NCBI RefSeq assembly: GCF_004341365.1
Contig: NZ_SLXH01000004.1
Coordinates: 115,762 to 179,761 of the forward strand
Reading direction: 5' to 3'
Length of the DNA stretch: 64,000 nt
Source: Simplicispira metamorpha
GTDB taxonomy: Bacteria > Pseudomonadota > Gammaproteobacteria > Burkholderiales > Burkholderiaceae_C
Positions 10,220 to 20,500 of the stretch are shown in pieces; the stretch's first letter is position 1, and the number at the start of each line of letters is the position of its first letter. Below the pieces are notes generated by a model, which saw nothing but the letters and a program-made list of their open reading frames with translations, was not told where the DNA came from and made no database searches. A program made the translations under genes and the position numbers.

Positions 10220-11392
10220 TCACCCCAACACAGGCACCGGATACGTCCCCGGCAGCAAGATAGAGGCGTCCACCGTGTTGATATCGGTACGGCCACAAAA
10301 CGCCATGGTCGTATCCAGCTCCTTGTGGATGATTTGCAGCGCGCGGGTCACGCCCGCCTCGCCAAACGCACCCAGGCCGTACAAAAAGCTGCGCCCGATC
10401 AGCGTGCCGCGTGCGCCCAGCGCCCGTGCCTTGAGCACGTCCTGGCCGCTGCGGATGCCGCCATCCATCCACACTTCAATATCGCGGCCCACGGCCTGAA
10501 CGATGTCGGGCAGCGCCCGGATGGACGACGGCGCGCCATCGAGCTGGCGCCCGCCGTGGTTGCTGACCACCAGCGCATCAGCGCCGCTGTCAGCAGCCAG
10601 GCGCGCGTCTTCCGCGTCCATGATGCCCTTGAGGATGAGCTTGCCGCCCCAGCGCTTTTTGATCCACTCCACGTCGCCCCAGTTGAGTTCGGGGTCGAAC
10701 TGCTCGGCCGTCCACGACGACAGCGACGACAAATCGCCCACGCCCTTGGCATGGCCGACGATGTTGCCAAAGCTGCGCCGCCGGGTGCCCAGCATCCCGA
10801 GGCACCAGCGCGGCTTGGTGGCCAGGTTGATGAGGTTGGCCAGCGTGGGCTTAGGCGGCGTGGAGAGGCCGTTTTTGATGTCCTTGTGGCGCTGGCCCAG
10901 GATTTGCAAATCCAGCGTCAGTTGCAGCGCGGTGCAGCCAGCGGCTTTGGCGCGGTCGATCAGGCGCTCGATGAAATCGCGGTCGCGCATCACGTAGAGC
11001 TGGAACCAGAAGCCCGGCCCGGCGTGCTGGGCCACGTCCTCAATCGAGCAAATGCTCATGGTCGAGAGCGTGAAGGGCACGCCAAAGGCACGGGCAGCGC
11101 GGGCGGCCAGGATTTCGCCGTCGGCGTGCTGCATGCCCGTGAGGCCGGTGGGCGCAATGGCCACCGGCATGGCCACATCCTGGCCGACCAGGGTGGTGCG
11201 TGTGCTGCGCCCGGTCATGTTCACGGCCACGCGCTGGCGCAGCTGGATGGGGGCAAAGTCGGCCTCGTTGGCGCGGTAGGTGCCCTGGGTGTAGGAACCC
11301 GAGTCGGCGTAGTCGTAGAACATGCGCGGCACGCGGCGCTGGGCCACAACGCGCAGGTCTTCGATGCAGGTGATTTTGGACAGATCGGTCAC
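10220..11392 (-). CDS. lldD: FMN-dependent L-lactate dehydrogenase (alpha-hydroxy-acid oxidase family)
   Basis: A 390-residue TIM-barrel flavoprotein with the family active-site signature SNHGGRQLDGAPS (catalytic His and Arg), the FMN-binding PVAIAPTGLTGMQH, and DGGIRSGQDVLKARALGA. Close relatives oxidise L-lactate to pyruvate at the membrane and pass electrons to quinone; other alpha-hydroxy acids such as mandelate or glycolate are possible. The GTG at 11392 (VTDLSKIT) is taken as start because AAGGA lies 8 nt upstream and the length then fits the family. A longer frame to 11461 starts with a non-homologous extension. No other lactate genes are nearby. Confidence 0.88.
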   Translation of the reverse strand: MTDLSKITCIEDLRVVAQRRVPRMFYDYADSGSYTQGTYRANEADFAPIQLRQRVAVNMTGRSTRTTLVGQDVAMPVAIAPTGLTGMQHADGEILAARAARAFGVPFTLSTMSICSIEDVAQHAGPGFWFQLYVMRDRDFIERLIDRAKAAGCTALQLTLDLQILGQRHKDIKNGLSTPPKPTLANLINLATKPRWCLGMLGTRRRSFGNIVGHAKGVGDLSSLSSWTAEQFDPELNWGDVEWIKKRWGGKLILKGIMDAEDARLAADSGADALVVSNHGGRQLDGAPSSIRALPDIVQAVGRDIEVWMDGGIRSGQDVLKARALGARGTLIGRSFLYGLGAFGEAGVTRALQIIHKELDTTMAFCGRTDINTVDASILLPGTYPVPVLG

Positions 11393-11593
11393 AGAGAATT
11401 CCTTGGCAAGGGGGTGAGCTTGGCGGCCATGGTAGGCAGCCGTGGGCGGCGCGGCCATCAAAATAATTTCTGCCGGGATGCAACAAATTTCCAGGCGCTG
11501 CCAGATGGCGCGGGTTTATTTGATGCCAAAAATGGCCGTATCGCGCTCTGGTATTGCGCCAGCAGCTACGTTTTCAGGAGCAAATCATCTGCC

Positions 11594-13909
11594 TCAGAGC
11601 GATGCCGGGGCCACGCGCTGGTGCTCTTCGCCATCGATGGCATACAGGCGAAAATGCCCGCGCCCGCCGCGTTTGGCGGCGTACATGGCGGCATCGGCGT
11701 GGCGCGAGAGCGCTTCAAAGTCTTTGCCGTGCTGCGGAAACAGCGCAATGCCGCCACTGACGCCCACCCGCACGGTGTGCGCTGACAGCACAAAGTCGGG
11801 CACGCAAGTGGCCAGGATTTTGTCGGCCACCACGCCCACCTGGTGAGTGTTCAGCAGGCCCGGCAGCAGCACCACAAACTCATCACCGCCCTGGCGGCAC
11901 ACGGTGTCGGACTGGCGCACGGCGGCGCGCAGGCGCCGCGCAAACTCCACCAGCAGCTGGTCGCCCACGTCGTGGCCGAGCTGGTCGTTGACCTGCTTGA
12001 AGCCATCGAGATCGAGGTACAGCACGGCCAGTATCTTGCCGTCGCGCTGCGCCTGCGCCAGCGCGTGGCGGGCGCGGTCTTGCAGCAGCACGCGGTTGGG
12101 CAGGTCGGTGAGCGCGTCGTACTGTGCAAGGTGGGCCATGCGCTCGGCCATGGCCATGGTTTCGGTCACGTCGTGCAGCACCATCACCGCGCCAGTGAGC
12201 TGGCCGTGGCGGTCGATGATGGGGCTGGCAGATTCCTCCACCTGAAAACGGCGCCCATCCTTGCGGTGCAGCACCACGCCGCGCGTGGGCCCGCAGGCAA
12301 TGCGCGCTTGCAGCGCCAGGCGCAGCGGGCTGGGCTGGGTCTGGGCGCCGTTGGTCAGGTACAGCGGCGCTACGGTGTCGATGTCGCGGCCTGCGGCATC
12401 AAACGCCTGCCAGCCGGTCATGCGCTCGGCCACGGGGTTGAGGTAGGTGATGTGGCCCTCGGCGTCGGTGCAGACCACGGCGTCGCCAATGGACTGCAAC
12501 GTCAGGCGCATGCGCTCTTTCTCGCGGAACAGCTCGTCTTCCATGCGCTTGCGCTCGGTGATGTCGGTGATCTGCGCAAAAATGCCGCGCACCTGGCCCG
12601 TCTCACCATCGAGGTCGGGGGTATAGGAGACGTAGGTGTGGCGCACCTGGCCATCGGGGCTGTTCAGGGTGCGCTCGAACAGCTGTTTCTGACCCTGCAA
12701 GGCTTTTTGCAGGTAGGGCAGCACCAGGGCGAAGTCTTCTGCGCCCAGCATGTCGGCGGCGGGCATGCCGCGCATTTCTTCGGGCGATATGCCAAACCAG
12801 GTGTCGCTCACGCGGTTGGCAAAGCGGTTGCACAGCTCCCGATCCCAGTAGCTGACCATGGAGGGCAGGTTGTCCAGAATGGTTTGCAGGTCGTGCTGGG
12901 TCTGTTGCAGCTGGGCACTGACATGCTGGCGCCGCTGCAACTCGCGCGCAAACAGCACGGCCAGCCCCATGCAGGCGGCCATCAGCACCAGCGCAAACAC
13001 GCCCAGCAAGGCGGCGCTGTGGCGCCAGTCGGCCATGACGGAATCGACCGCCCGGGCCACATTGACCACCAGCGGGTAGTTGTTGATGTGCTGGAAGGCG
13101 TACATGCGCTCGACCCCATCGAGCACGGCAAAGCTGTTGAAGGTGCCGCTGGGCGCTGACTGCAAAGTGCGCATGTTGGCCGTGCCCGCCAGGGATTTGC
13201 CCACGTCCTCATCGCCGTAAGGAAAGCGCGCCACCACGATGCCATCGGCACGCAACAGGTTGAGGCCGCTTTGCAGCCCCAACTGGGCCGAGGCAAACAG
13301 CTTGTTGAAATACGCCACCCGCAGTGCGCCTACCACCACCCCGGCCAGACGGCCATCGGCGTGGTAGTAAGCGCGGCTCAGGGGCAGAACAAACTGGCCG
13401 GTGATGGGGCTGCGCACGGGCTGGCCCACGTGCAATCCGGTGTGGCTGCCCTGCTGAAACGCTTGCAATGACTCCGTGTAGGGCCAAGGGTGCAACTGTG
13501 TTGCAGCGGTGGCGTTGGGGCCAGACTCCAGCACCACCCGGCCCTTGGCATCCAGCACCCAGATGCCTTCAATGCCGTGCATCTCCAGTGAATAGTCAAA
13601 CAGCACGCGCTGGCGCAGCGCTGGCGCCAACGCCATGGTCTGCGCATCGCCCAGACCAGTGACCACGCCTTGCAAGGAGTGGTCAAACGCCTCTACGGTG
13701 GTGGCAATGGCCTGGCTGAGGGTGTGGGCAAGGTTGACGTTGTTGCGGGTGGCAAAGTGCCACTGGTTTTCGCGCATCGTCCAGATCGCATGCGCAAACA
13801 AGCCACCGATGCCCAGAGAGAGCAGCACGGCCAACAGGATCAGGCGATGGGCGATGGAGATGCGCACGGCAAGCAGGTTTTGAAACAATTTGCAAATTGT
13901 AAAAGGCAA
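11594..13909 (-). CDS. Membrane-bound PAS-GGDEF diguanylate cyclase
   Basis: A 771-residue protein. It has an N-terminal membrane helix (residues 20-40), a periplasmic Cache-like region of about 250 residues, a second membrane helix near 300-320 and two PAS domains (around 345-450 and 475-600, the second with a PAC-type EESASPIIDRHGQLTGAVMV). A C-terminal GGDEF domain follows. GGDEF is intact in CRQGGDEFVVLLPG, and an RQSD I-site lies five residues upstream, so it should make c-di-GMP with product inhibition. No EAL domain follows. The start ATG at 13909 is 21 bp from the pbpC stop. The signal sensed is unknown. Confidence 0.9.
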   Translation of the reverse strand: MPFTICKLFQNLLAVRISIAHRLILLAVLLSLGIGGLFAHAIWTMRENQWHFATRNNVNLAHTLSQAIATTVEAFDHSLQGVVTGLGDAQTMALAPALRQRVLFDYSLEMHGIEGIWVLDAKGRVVLESGPNATAATQLHPWPYTESLQAFQQGSHTGLHVGQPVRSPITGQFVLPLSRAYYHADGRLAGVVVGALRVAYFNKLFASAQLGLQSGLNLLRADGIVVARFPYGDEDVGKSLAGTANMRTLQSAPSGTFNSFAVLDGVERMYAFQHINNYPLVVNVARAVDSVMADWRHSAALLGVFALVLMAACMGLAVLFARELQRRQHVSAQLQQTQHDLQTILDNLPSMVSYWDRELCNRFANRVSDTWFGISPEEMRGMPAADMLGAEDFALVLPYLQKALQGQKQLFERTLNSPDGQVRHTYVSYTPDLDGETGQVRGIFAQITDITERKRMEDELFREKERMRLTLQSIGDAVVCTDAEGHITYLNPVAERMTGWQAFDAAGRDIDTVAPLYLTNGAQTQPSPLRLALQARIACGPTRGVVLHRKDGRRFQVEESASPIIDRHGQLTGAVMVLHDVTETMAMAERMAHLAQYDALTDLPNRVLLQDRARHALAQAQRDGKILAVLYLDLDGFKQVNDQLGHDVGDQLLVEFARRLRAAVRQSDTVCRQGGDEFVVLLPGLLNTHQVGVVADKILATCVPDFVLSAHTVRVGVSGGIALFPQHGKDFEALSRHADAAMYAAKRGGRGHFRLYAIDGEEHQRVAPASL

Positions 13910-13930
13910 GCCTTGGTGGGGCCTGACGTG

Positions 13931-16258
13931 CTACGGCGCCGCGCGCAGCCCGGCGCCGCGCACTTCGATGCGCACCTCGTCCAGCACAGTGCCCTGGGCA
14001 TCGGTCAGTTGCAGCACATGGCGCCCGGGCCAGGGTGGCCAGGCCAGCTGCGCACCCCGCCCCAGCGCCTTGCCATTGAGCCGCCAGCGCAGCGCATCGC
14101 CCGCCCCCGCCGCGCTGGCCGATGCGGCCAAGTGCAGGCGCTGGCGCAGGGGCGGGATGTCGGGGTCCAGCGCCACGATGGTGCCGCTGGCGGGCGCACT
14201 GATGCGCACGGCAGACAGGTCGGGCGTGCGCGCACTGGGTTGAAAGCTTTTTTGGCCTGTAGCGCCCGCCGGATAAGCGCTTACAGCTCCAAAATCCATA
14301 GCAAACAACGCCTGTGATGTGCCGGGCAGAAACCACTCCGGGCGCGGTGCCTCCAGCGGGCTGCCGCCCGGCGCCGGGCCAAAGCGCACCGCCGTGCGCA
14401 CCAGCGTGGACGGCGGCTGGGGCGCGTGGCTGGGCTGGCGTGCGTGCAAATACGCCATCACGCTGGCCCAGATGGGGGCGGCGCCACTGCTGCCGCTGAC
14501 ATCGTGCATGGCCGCGCCGCTGGCATTGCCCACCCACACGCCCACGGTGTAGCGCTGTGACCAGCCCACGGCCCAGTTATCGCGCATGTCTTTGCTGGTG
14601 CCGGTTTTCACCGCCGTCCAAAAGCGCGTGGCCAGCACACTGCTCAAGCCGAAAGTGCGGGCGCGGGCGTTGCCGTCCGACAGGATGTCGCCCACGATGA
14701 AGGCGGCCCCCGCATCCAGCGCAGGGGTGAAAGCGGGCGCTGGCGCCGCCCCGGCCACCGGCAGCAGCGCCGGTGCCACCGGGCTGAAACGCCCGCCATT
14801 GGCCAGCACGCGGTAGGCATTGGTCAGGTGCAACAGCGGCACCTCGCTGCTGCCCAGCGCCAGGCTGTAGCCAAAGTAGCCACCGCTCTCGCGCAGCGGC
14901 AGGCCCAGCGCGCGCAGCTGGTCAAAAAACGCATCGGGCGACACCATGACCAGCGCCCGCACGGCAGGCACATTGAGCGACGCGGCCAGCGCCGTGCGCA
15001 CCGACACCCAGCCCTTGAACTGGCGGTCGTAGTTCTGCGGGATGTACAGCCCGCTGGCGGTGGGGATGTGCGCGCTCGAATCCTCGATCAGCGACGCCGC
15101 CGTGAGCCGCCGCTGGGCCATGGCCTGCGCGTACAAAAACGGCTTGAGCGTGGAGCCGGGCTGGCGCAGCGCCAGCACGCCATCGACCTCGGCGGCCTGG
15201 CTCAGGCTGCCCGACGAGCCCACCCAGGCCAGCACCTGGCCGCTGGCGTTGTCCAGCACCACCAGCGCGCCGTCTTCGACGTTGCGCCCGTGCAGCTCGC
15301 GCAGGTGCTGGGTAAGCGTTTGCACGGCAAAGCGCTGTAGCGGCGCGCTCAGGGTGGAGGCCATGCGCGGGGGCAGCCCGGCCTGCGCCTGCTGCGCCAG
15401 CAGGCGGCGGGCAAAGTGCGGCGCCACGCCCTCGCTGGCGGCCCAGGCGCGGCGCTGCAACGCGCCCTCAGTGAACAGCGCCAGCGCATCGCACTCGACG
15501 CGCGTGGCCTGCACTGGCGCAGCGGCAGCCCTGCCCTGCCCGCCCGGCGAGGCTTGCACGGCTGGCGCGCCCACGCCCACTGCCTGCATCTCGCGCAGCA
15601 CACCGCAGGCACGCTGGGCCACCAGCGCAGGCCGGGCGTTGGGCGCACGCACCAGGGCGGCGGCCACGGCCGCCTCGCGCGCGTCCAGGCCATGGGCGGC
15701 TTTGCCAAACAGCGTGCGGCTCAGGGCATCCAGGCCGACGATCTCGCCGCGAAACGGCACCAGGTTCAGGTAGGCCTCCAGAATCTGGTCTTTGCGCCAG
15801 CGCCGCTCCAGCACCTGCGCGGCCACGGTCTGGCCCAGCTTTTGCACCACCGTGCGCCCGCCCGGTCGCTGGCGCAAATCACCCATCTCCGGGCTATCGA
15901 GCAGGCCCGCCAGCTGCATGGTGATGGTGCTGGCGCCGCGCGTGCGCTGGTTCCACAGATTGCCCCAGGCCGCTGCCGACACGCCGCGCCAGTCCACGCC
16001 GCTGTGCTCGTAAAAGCGCTTGTCTTCCGACAGCACCATGGCCTGGCGCAGCGCCGGTGACACATCGGCCAACGCCAGCCACTGGCCCCGGCGCACGCTG
16101 GCGTCCTGGCGCAGGCGCTGCAACACCTCGCCCTCGCGCGAGAGCACCAGCACCTCAGAGGGGCGAAAATCGCGCTTTACCTCGTCAAAAGAGGGCAAAG
16201 CCCAGACAGGGCCTGCGCTAAAAGCTATCAAAAAAATAGCAAGCTTGGGCCACTGCAT
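13931..16258 (-). CDS. pbpC: Penicillin-binding protein 1C
   Basis: A 775-residue bifunctional murein synthase. The signal peptide or anchor is MQWPKLAIFLIAFSAGPVWA. The glycosyltransferase domain has the catalytic Glu in SEDKRFYEHSGVDW and RGASTITMQLAGLL. The transpeptidase domain has SxxK in QPGSTLKPFLYAQ and KTGTS in VKTGTSKDMRDNW. A C-terminal BiPBP_C-type domain completes the PbpC layout. The ATG at 16258 is preferred because the signal peptide follows directly; an earlier Met at 16321 overlaps the upstream gene's stop. Bacterial alpha-2-macroglobulin genes are typically adjacent to pbpC; here one gene separates them. A palindromic repeat appears to be inserted in frame near 14245-14301. 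Confidence 0.95.
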   Translation of the reverse strand: MQWPKLAIFLIAFSAGPVWALPSFDEVKRDFRPSEVLVLSREGEVLQRLRQDASVRRGQWLALADVSPALRQAMVLSEDKRFYEHSGVDWRGVSAAAWGNLWNQRTRGASTITMQLAGLLDSPEMGDLRQRPGGRTVVQKLGQTVAAQVLERRWRKDQILEAYLNLVPFRGEIVGLDALSRTLFGKAAHGLDAREAAVAAALVRAPNARPALVAQRACGVLREMQAVGVGAPAVQASPGGQGRAAAAPVQATRVECDALALFTEGALQRRAWAASEGVAPHFARRLLAQQAQAGLPPRMASTLSAPLQRFAVQTLTQHLRELHGRNVEDGALVVLDNASGQVLAWVGSSGSLSQAAEVDGVLALRQPGSTLKPFLYAQAMAQRRLTAASLIEDSSAHIPTASGLYIPQNYDRQFKGWVSVRTALAASLNVPAVRALVMVSPDAFFDQLRALGLPLRESGGYFGYSLALGSSEVPLLHLTNAYRVLANGGRFSPVAPALLPVAGAAPAPAFTPALDAGAAFIVGDILSDGNARARTFGLSSVLATRFWTAVKTGTSKDMRDNWAVGWSQRYTVGVWVGNASGAAMHDVSGSSGAAPIWASVMAYLHARQPSHAPQPPSTLVRTAVRFGPAPGGSPLEAPRPEWFLPGTSQALFAMDFGAVSAYPAGATGQKSFQPSARTPDLSAVRISAPASGTIVALDPDIPPLRQRLHLAASASAAGAGDALRWRLNGKALGRGAQLAWPPWPGRHVLQLTDAQGTVLDEVRIEVRGAGLRAAP
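14245..14301. repeat. GCGCTT-type repeat embedded in the pbpC coding frame
   Basis: CTGTAGCGC, a short loop and GCGCTTACAG, flanked by AAGCTTTTTT and AAATCCATAGC, match the layout of the intergenic repeats elsewhere in the window, yet lie inside pbpC. The frame stays open and encodes the segment MDFGAVSAYPAGATGQKSF between the transpeptidase domain and the C-terminal domain, a linker position likely to tolerate an insertion. Confidence 0.55.
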
Positions 16259-16313
16259 GGCCACTGCTTTGCCACTGCCCAGGCTGGTACGCTTCCCACA
16301 CCGCTGTGGCATG

Positions 16314-17378
16314 TCAAACACTTTTCATCGTTTTTTTCACGGCATACATGTGCTCATCGGCCTGACGGATAAGCGCCTCGGCAGAGACAAATTCGTGGGG
16401 CCCGGTTTGCGCATAGCCGATGCTCAACTTCGGGCTGTCTGGCTGCTGCGCAATCAACCCCAGAAGCTGCCCTTCCCAGCTATTTCGGGCCTGGGCCATT
16501 TGGCAGTTGGACATAATGACGCAGAACTCGTCACCCCCATAACGAAAGCAGTAATCATCCAGCCGGGTGGCCATTTTCAAGGCTTTGGCAACCATCTGCA
16601 AAACCTCATCCCCACGCTGGTGTCCCTGGGTATCGTTGATGGCTTTAAAATCATTGACATCTATATAAACCATGGTCACATGCTCGTTGCGCCGCTGGGC
16701 AGCACGCAACACACGCGTCAATGTCTCAATCAAATGCCGCCTGTTCAATAACCCTGTCAATGGATCGGTTCTGGAAAGTTCTTCAAGCTGCATGGTGCGC
16801 TCCCGGACTTTTTCTTCCAGCACACGGGCATATTGCTCAGACTTGTCTTTTGAAATCTCTATTTCGGAAATCAGACTCCGAATATAAGTATCAAAAACAA
16901 GCGATATATCGAACATGATCAGTTTTTGCAGCGCCTCTGTCACCCGCAATTTTTCGTCGGCCTCGGGGATGATTTCCTGAATTAGCTGAAACAACAGTTT
17001 CATCAATGTCTGCACCGCAGTGAGATACAACTTTGGCTCGACACCAATGCGCTTGTGAACCAGTCCGATGCGCAGCCGGTTATTGACATACTCCATGTCG
17101 TAATACCCACTGAACAGATCCATCACGTACCTGATTTGCGCACTGCACAGCCGCCCCAGTGTTTCCGAGTCACCAATCAGCAATGCAATCTCCGGCACAG
17201 CTGTTTGCATGTCATAAAACTGATCCACCAGCGCGCTGATGCGGGCCTCGATGTATGGCTTTGCGCCCTTGAGCGCGATCTCATCTGTATCCAGAATAGA
17301 GAAAAGCGCCTTTCGGCTACTGATCTCAAAATCAGTAATCCGCATTTGCTCAAGCAAGGATTGGTCGGTCTTTTTCAT
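16314..17378 (-). CDS. Globin-coupled diguanylate cyclase
   Basis: A 354-residue cytoplasmic protein. Residues 10-165 form a globin-coupled-sensor domain; the typical proximal-His helix reads RIGLVHKRIGVEPKLYL. A coiled linker (about 170-190) leads to a GGDEF domain with FRYGGDEFCVIM and an RLDD I-site five residues upstream. This layout matches oxygen-regulated diguanylate cyclases such as DosC and BpeGReg, where haem-bound oxygen controls c-di-GMP synthesis; haem binding here is inferred. The ATG at 17378 has GAGG 9 nt upstream; the TTG at 17384 is less likely. The gene sits between alpha-2-macroglobulin and pbpC, same strand, an unusual spot. Confidence 0.9.
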   Translation of the reverse strand: MKKTDQSLLEQMRITDFEISSRKALFSILDTDEIALKGAKPYIEARISALVDQFYDMQTAVPEIALLIGDSETLGRLCSAQIRYVMDLFSGYYDMEYVNNRLRIGLVHKRIGVEPKLYLTAVQTLMKLLFQLIQEIIPEADEKLRVTEALQKLIMFDISLVFDTYIRSLISEIEISKDKSEQYARVLEEKVRERTMQLEELSRTDPLTGLLNRRHLIETLTRVLRAAQRRNEHVTMVYIDVNDFKAINDTQGHQRGDEVLQMVAKALKMATRLDDYCFRYGGDEFCVIMSNCQMAQARNSWEGQLLGLIAQQPDSPKLSIGYAQTGPHEFVSAEALIRQADEHMYAVKKTMKSV

Positions 17379-17585
17379 TCGCAAACCTCGACTTACGGAT
17401 CAATAATGCCTCGTAGCCCAAACCATTGGCCCACTGCAGGCAGATTCGCTTGATTGCGGCGCAGGCGCCGACGCAGGCACTGCAACATAGCATGCAAAAG
17501 TGCCATGCCGGGATAAGCCAATTCTTGTCGCCCCCCGGCAGGACTGGGTAGCCGCCGCCACCATGGCAACAGCCTGACCCAGGCT

Positions 17586-20500
17586 CTACGGGGCGGCCAC
17601 TACGCGCACGCGGGTGTTGGGTGCCTCGCCAAACATCTCGGGCGCGTACAGGGCCTCGGCGCGGCTGGGGGGCAGGGCAAAGTCGCCCACGTTGTTCAGG
17701 CGCACGGTGTATTCCATCTTCACGGTGCCCTTGGGCAGGTACTCGTAGTAGCTACGGAAGGACTCAAAGCTGCGCTCTTCAAACGCAGGCCAGCCCGCAC
17801 TGCCGAACAGACCCCCGCGCTGCTCGCCCTGGGTGGCGATGCCCGCGTCGCGCCCCAGGCCGCTGCCCAAAATGGTGGCGCCTGCGGGGATGGGGTCGGT
17901 GATGGCCACCCAGGTCATGTCGGCCTGGCTGGTCACTTCCAGGGCCACGCGCAGCACGTCGCCGCGCGTGTACTGGCCCGGTGGCAGCGCCTTGTTGGCC
18001 TGGTCGACCGGGGTGATGGTTTTGCGGATGCGGTAGCCCGCGCTGAACGGTGCTTTCAGCGGCACAGCGGCCAGCGCTTGCAGCGTGAGCCAGGGCTTGC
18101 CGCTGCCCTGGTGGGTGACGGTGAGCGCCTCTTTGGCCGGTGCCGTGGTGGGTGCAGCGGCCCAAGGCAAAAACGCGGTATTGCCGCGCCACATGCCGGG
18201 TGCAGCGGGGGCGCCGAACGTGCTGCTCTGGTGCGCCGCGCCGCTGGCGTCTTGCGCGGTGGCGCGCGTGACTTTGGCCCAGTCCACGCTGGCGCTCTGG
18301 CTGGCCAGGCTGGCGCGGGTGGTGCCGGTGACGGGCGTGGCCTCGAATTGGGCGCTGAACTTCTCCAGTGCCAGCGCGCCCCACAGGTTGGCCGTGGTGG
18401 TCTGCCAGGCGCCGCCCTGCTGGCGGGCGATAAAGCCGCTGGCCAGTCGGCCCAGGTCGCCCTGCCAGGCCGGGTCGTCCATCACGGCCAGCAGCAGGCG
18501 GGCGGTGTTGACGTCGCCGTTTTGCATCAGCCACCACCAGTGGTCGTCCTGCTCGGTGCTGAAGAGGAGCTTGGTGCCCTGGTAGCTCAGGCGGCTTTGC
18601 AGAATTTGCTGGGCCTGGGCCAGGCGCTGGCGGCGCTCGGGCACATCCTGCACGCGTTTCAGGATGTTCAGCCAGTCGATCACGCTGTGCGTGGGCCACT
18701 GCTGGGGGGCGATGGTGATGCTGGCCAGCATGCGGCCCTGGGCTTTGCCGTAGCGCGACAGGGCCTCGATGGCAGCGAGCTTGCGTGCATCTAGGTCTTT
18801 GCGCGGGCTCCAGAAGTCGCGCTCAATGCGGCCTTCCACAAAAGCGGTCAGACCGCGCTCCAGTGGCGCACGCACCTCATCCGGCAAAGCAAACGCGGGG
18901 TTCAGCGCGGCGGCCTCGTGCGCCGCCGCCAGCAGGTAGGCGCTGAGCGTGTCGCTGCCCCGGTTGGCATCGCCATCGCGCGGCGGGAAGTACGTGGCCA
19001 GCCCGTCGTTGTCGAGATAAGTGGGCAGTTGCGCCACGATGGTGTGCCACAGCGCGGCATCGCGCAGGCCAATGGCTTTGCTGGTTTTTTGCTCCAGACA
19101 GGTGAAGGGGTAGCGCGCCCACCAGTCACGCACGCCGGGCAGGCCCTCGGCCAGGGTGGGTTGCAAGGCCAGTTGGAGGCCACCGCGCCCGGGCAAGGCG
19201 TCTGCGGGCGGGCCTACGGGCAGGCTCAGACTGCCATCGAGCTGCACCAGCGTGGCCTGCTGCACCGCCAGCGGCACGGCGGGGATGAGGCGCTGCGTCA
19301 CTTTCAGGGCATCGCGGGCGCCGCTGGCGCTGTCTTTGGCGCTGATCTCCCACGCAATGGAATCGGTGCGGCCCACTGCGGGCTGCGCGGGCGCAGTCAC
19401 GTCCCACACCACTTCGCGCGCTTCGCCTGCCGGGATTTGCACCGTTTGCGGTGGCAATTGCAGCGGCGCGGCGCGTGGCGCCAGCTCCACCTGCATGGCC
19501 GCCTTGGTGGTGTTGCGCAGCGTGAACTGGGCACGGAACTGGTCGCCGCTGCGCACCAGCGGCGGCAGGCCACTGATGATTTGCAGGTCTTGCGCGCTAC
19601 GGATCTGCGTGCTGCCGGTGCCGAACAGGCCTACGCCCGCATCGGCCACGGCCACGATGTGGAAGCTGGTCAGCGCATCGTTGAGCGGCACCGTCACCTG
19701 GGCCTGGCCGTTGGCGTCAAGCTGCACGGCGCCTTGCCACAGCAGCAGGGTATCGAGCAGCTCGCGCGTGGGCGCACGCCCGCCGCCGCCGCCCGCAGGC
19801 ACGGCTTTTTTGCCGTAGTGGCGCCGGCCAATGATTTCCATCTGCGCCGTCGAGGTCTGCACGCCCCAGCTGCGCCGCTGCAACATGGCACCCAGCACAT
19901 CCCAGCTCTGGTTGGGCATCAGCTCCAGCAGGGCCTGGTCTACAGCAGCCAGCGCCACCTCGGCATGGGCGGCAGGTTTGCCATTGGGCAGTTTGACCTG
20001 CACCGTGACCTGGGCCTTGCCGCGCACCGGGTAGCTGGCCTTGTCAGCCAGCACCTTCACGCCCAACTGATGTGCGTGCGTGCCCACCTTGATCTCGGCC
20101 ACACCCAGGCGGAAGGCGGGCTTGCTCAAATCGACCAGCGCCGTGGGCGCGGTGTACTGCTTGCCCTCGTACCAGAAGGCCGTCCACCACTCGCGCGGCG
20201 CTTTATAGCCCCAGGTGAACAGGCTGTACCAGGGCACCTCGCGCAGGCGCCCGCGCAGCGCCAGCACGCTGACGTACACGTTGGGGCCCCAGCCCTCCTG
20301 CACCTTCAGGCGCACGGTAGGGTCTTGGCCGTTGAGTTGCACCACCTGCGTCTCGATGATGCCCTCGCGCTCCACGGCCACCAACGCGGTGGCAAAGCGG
20401 AACGGCATGCGCACCTGGAATTGGGCCGTCTCACCGGGCTGGTAGTTGGTCTTTCCGGGCAGCAGTTCGATGCGGTCGTGGTTGTCGCCGCCAAACCACA

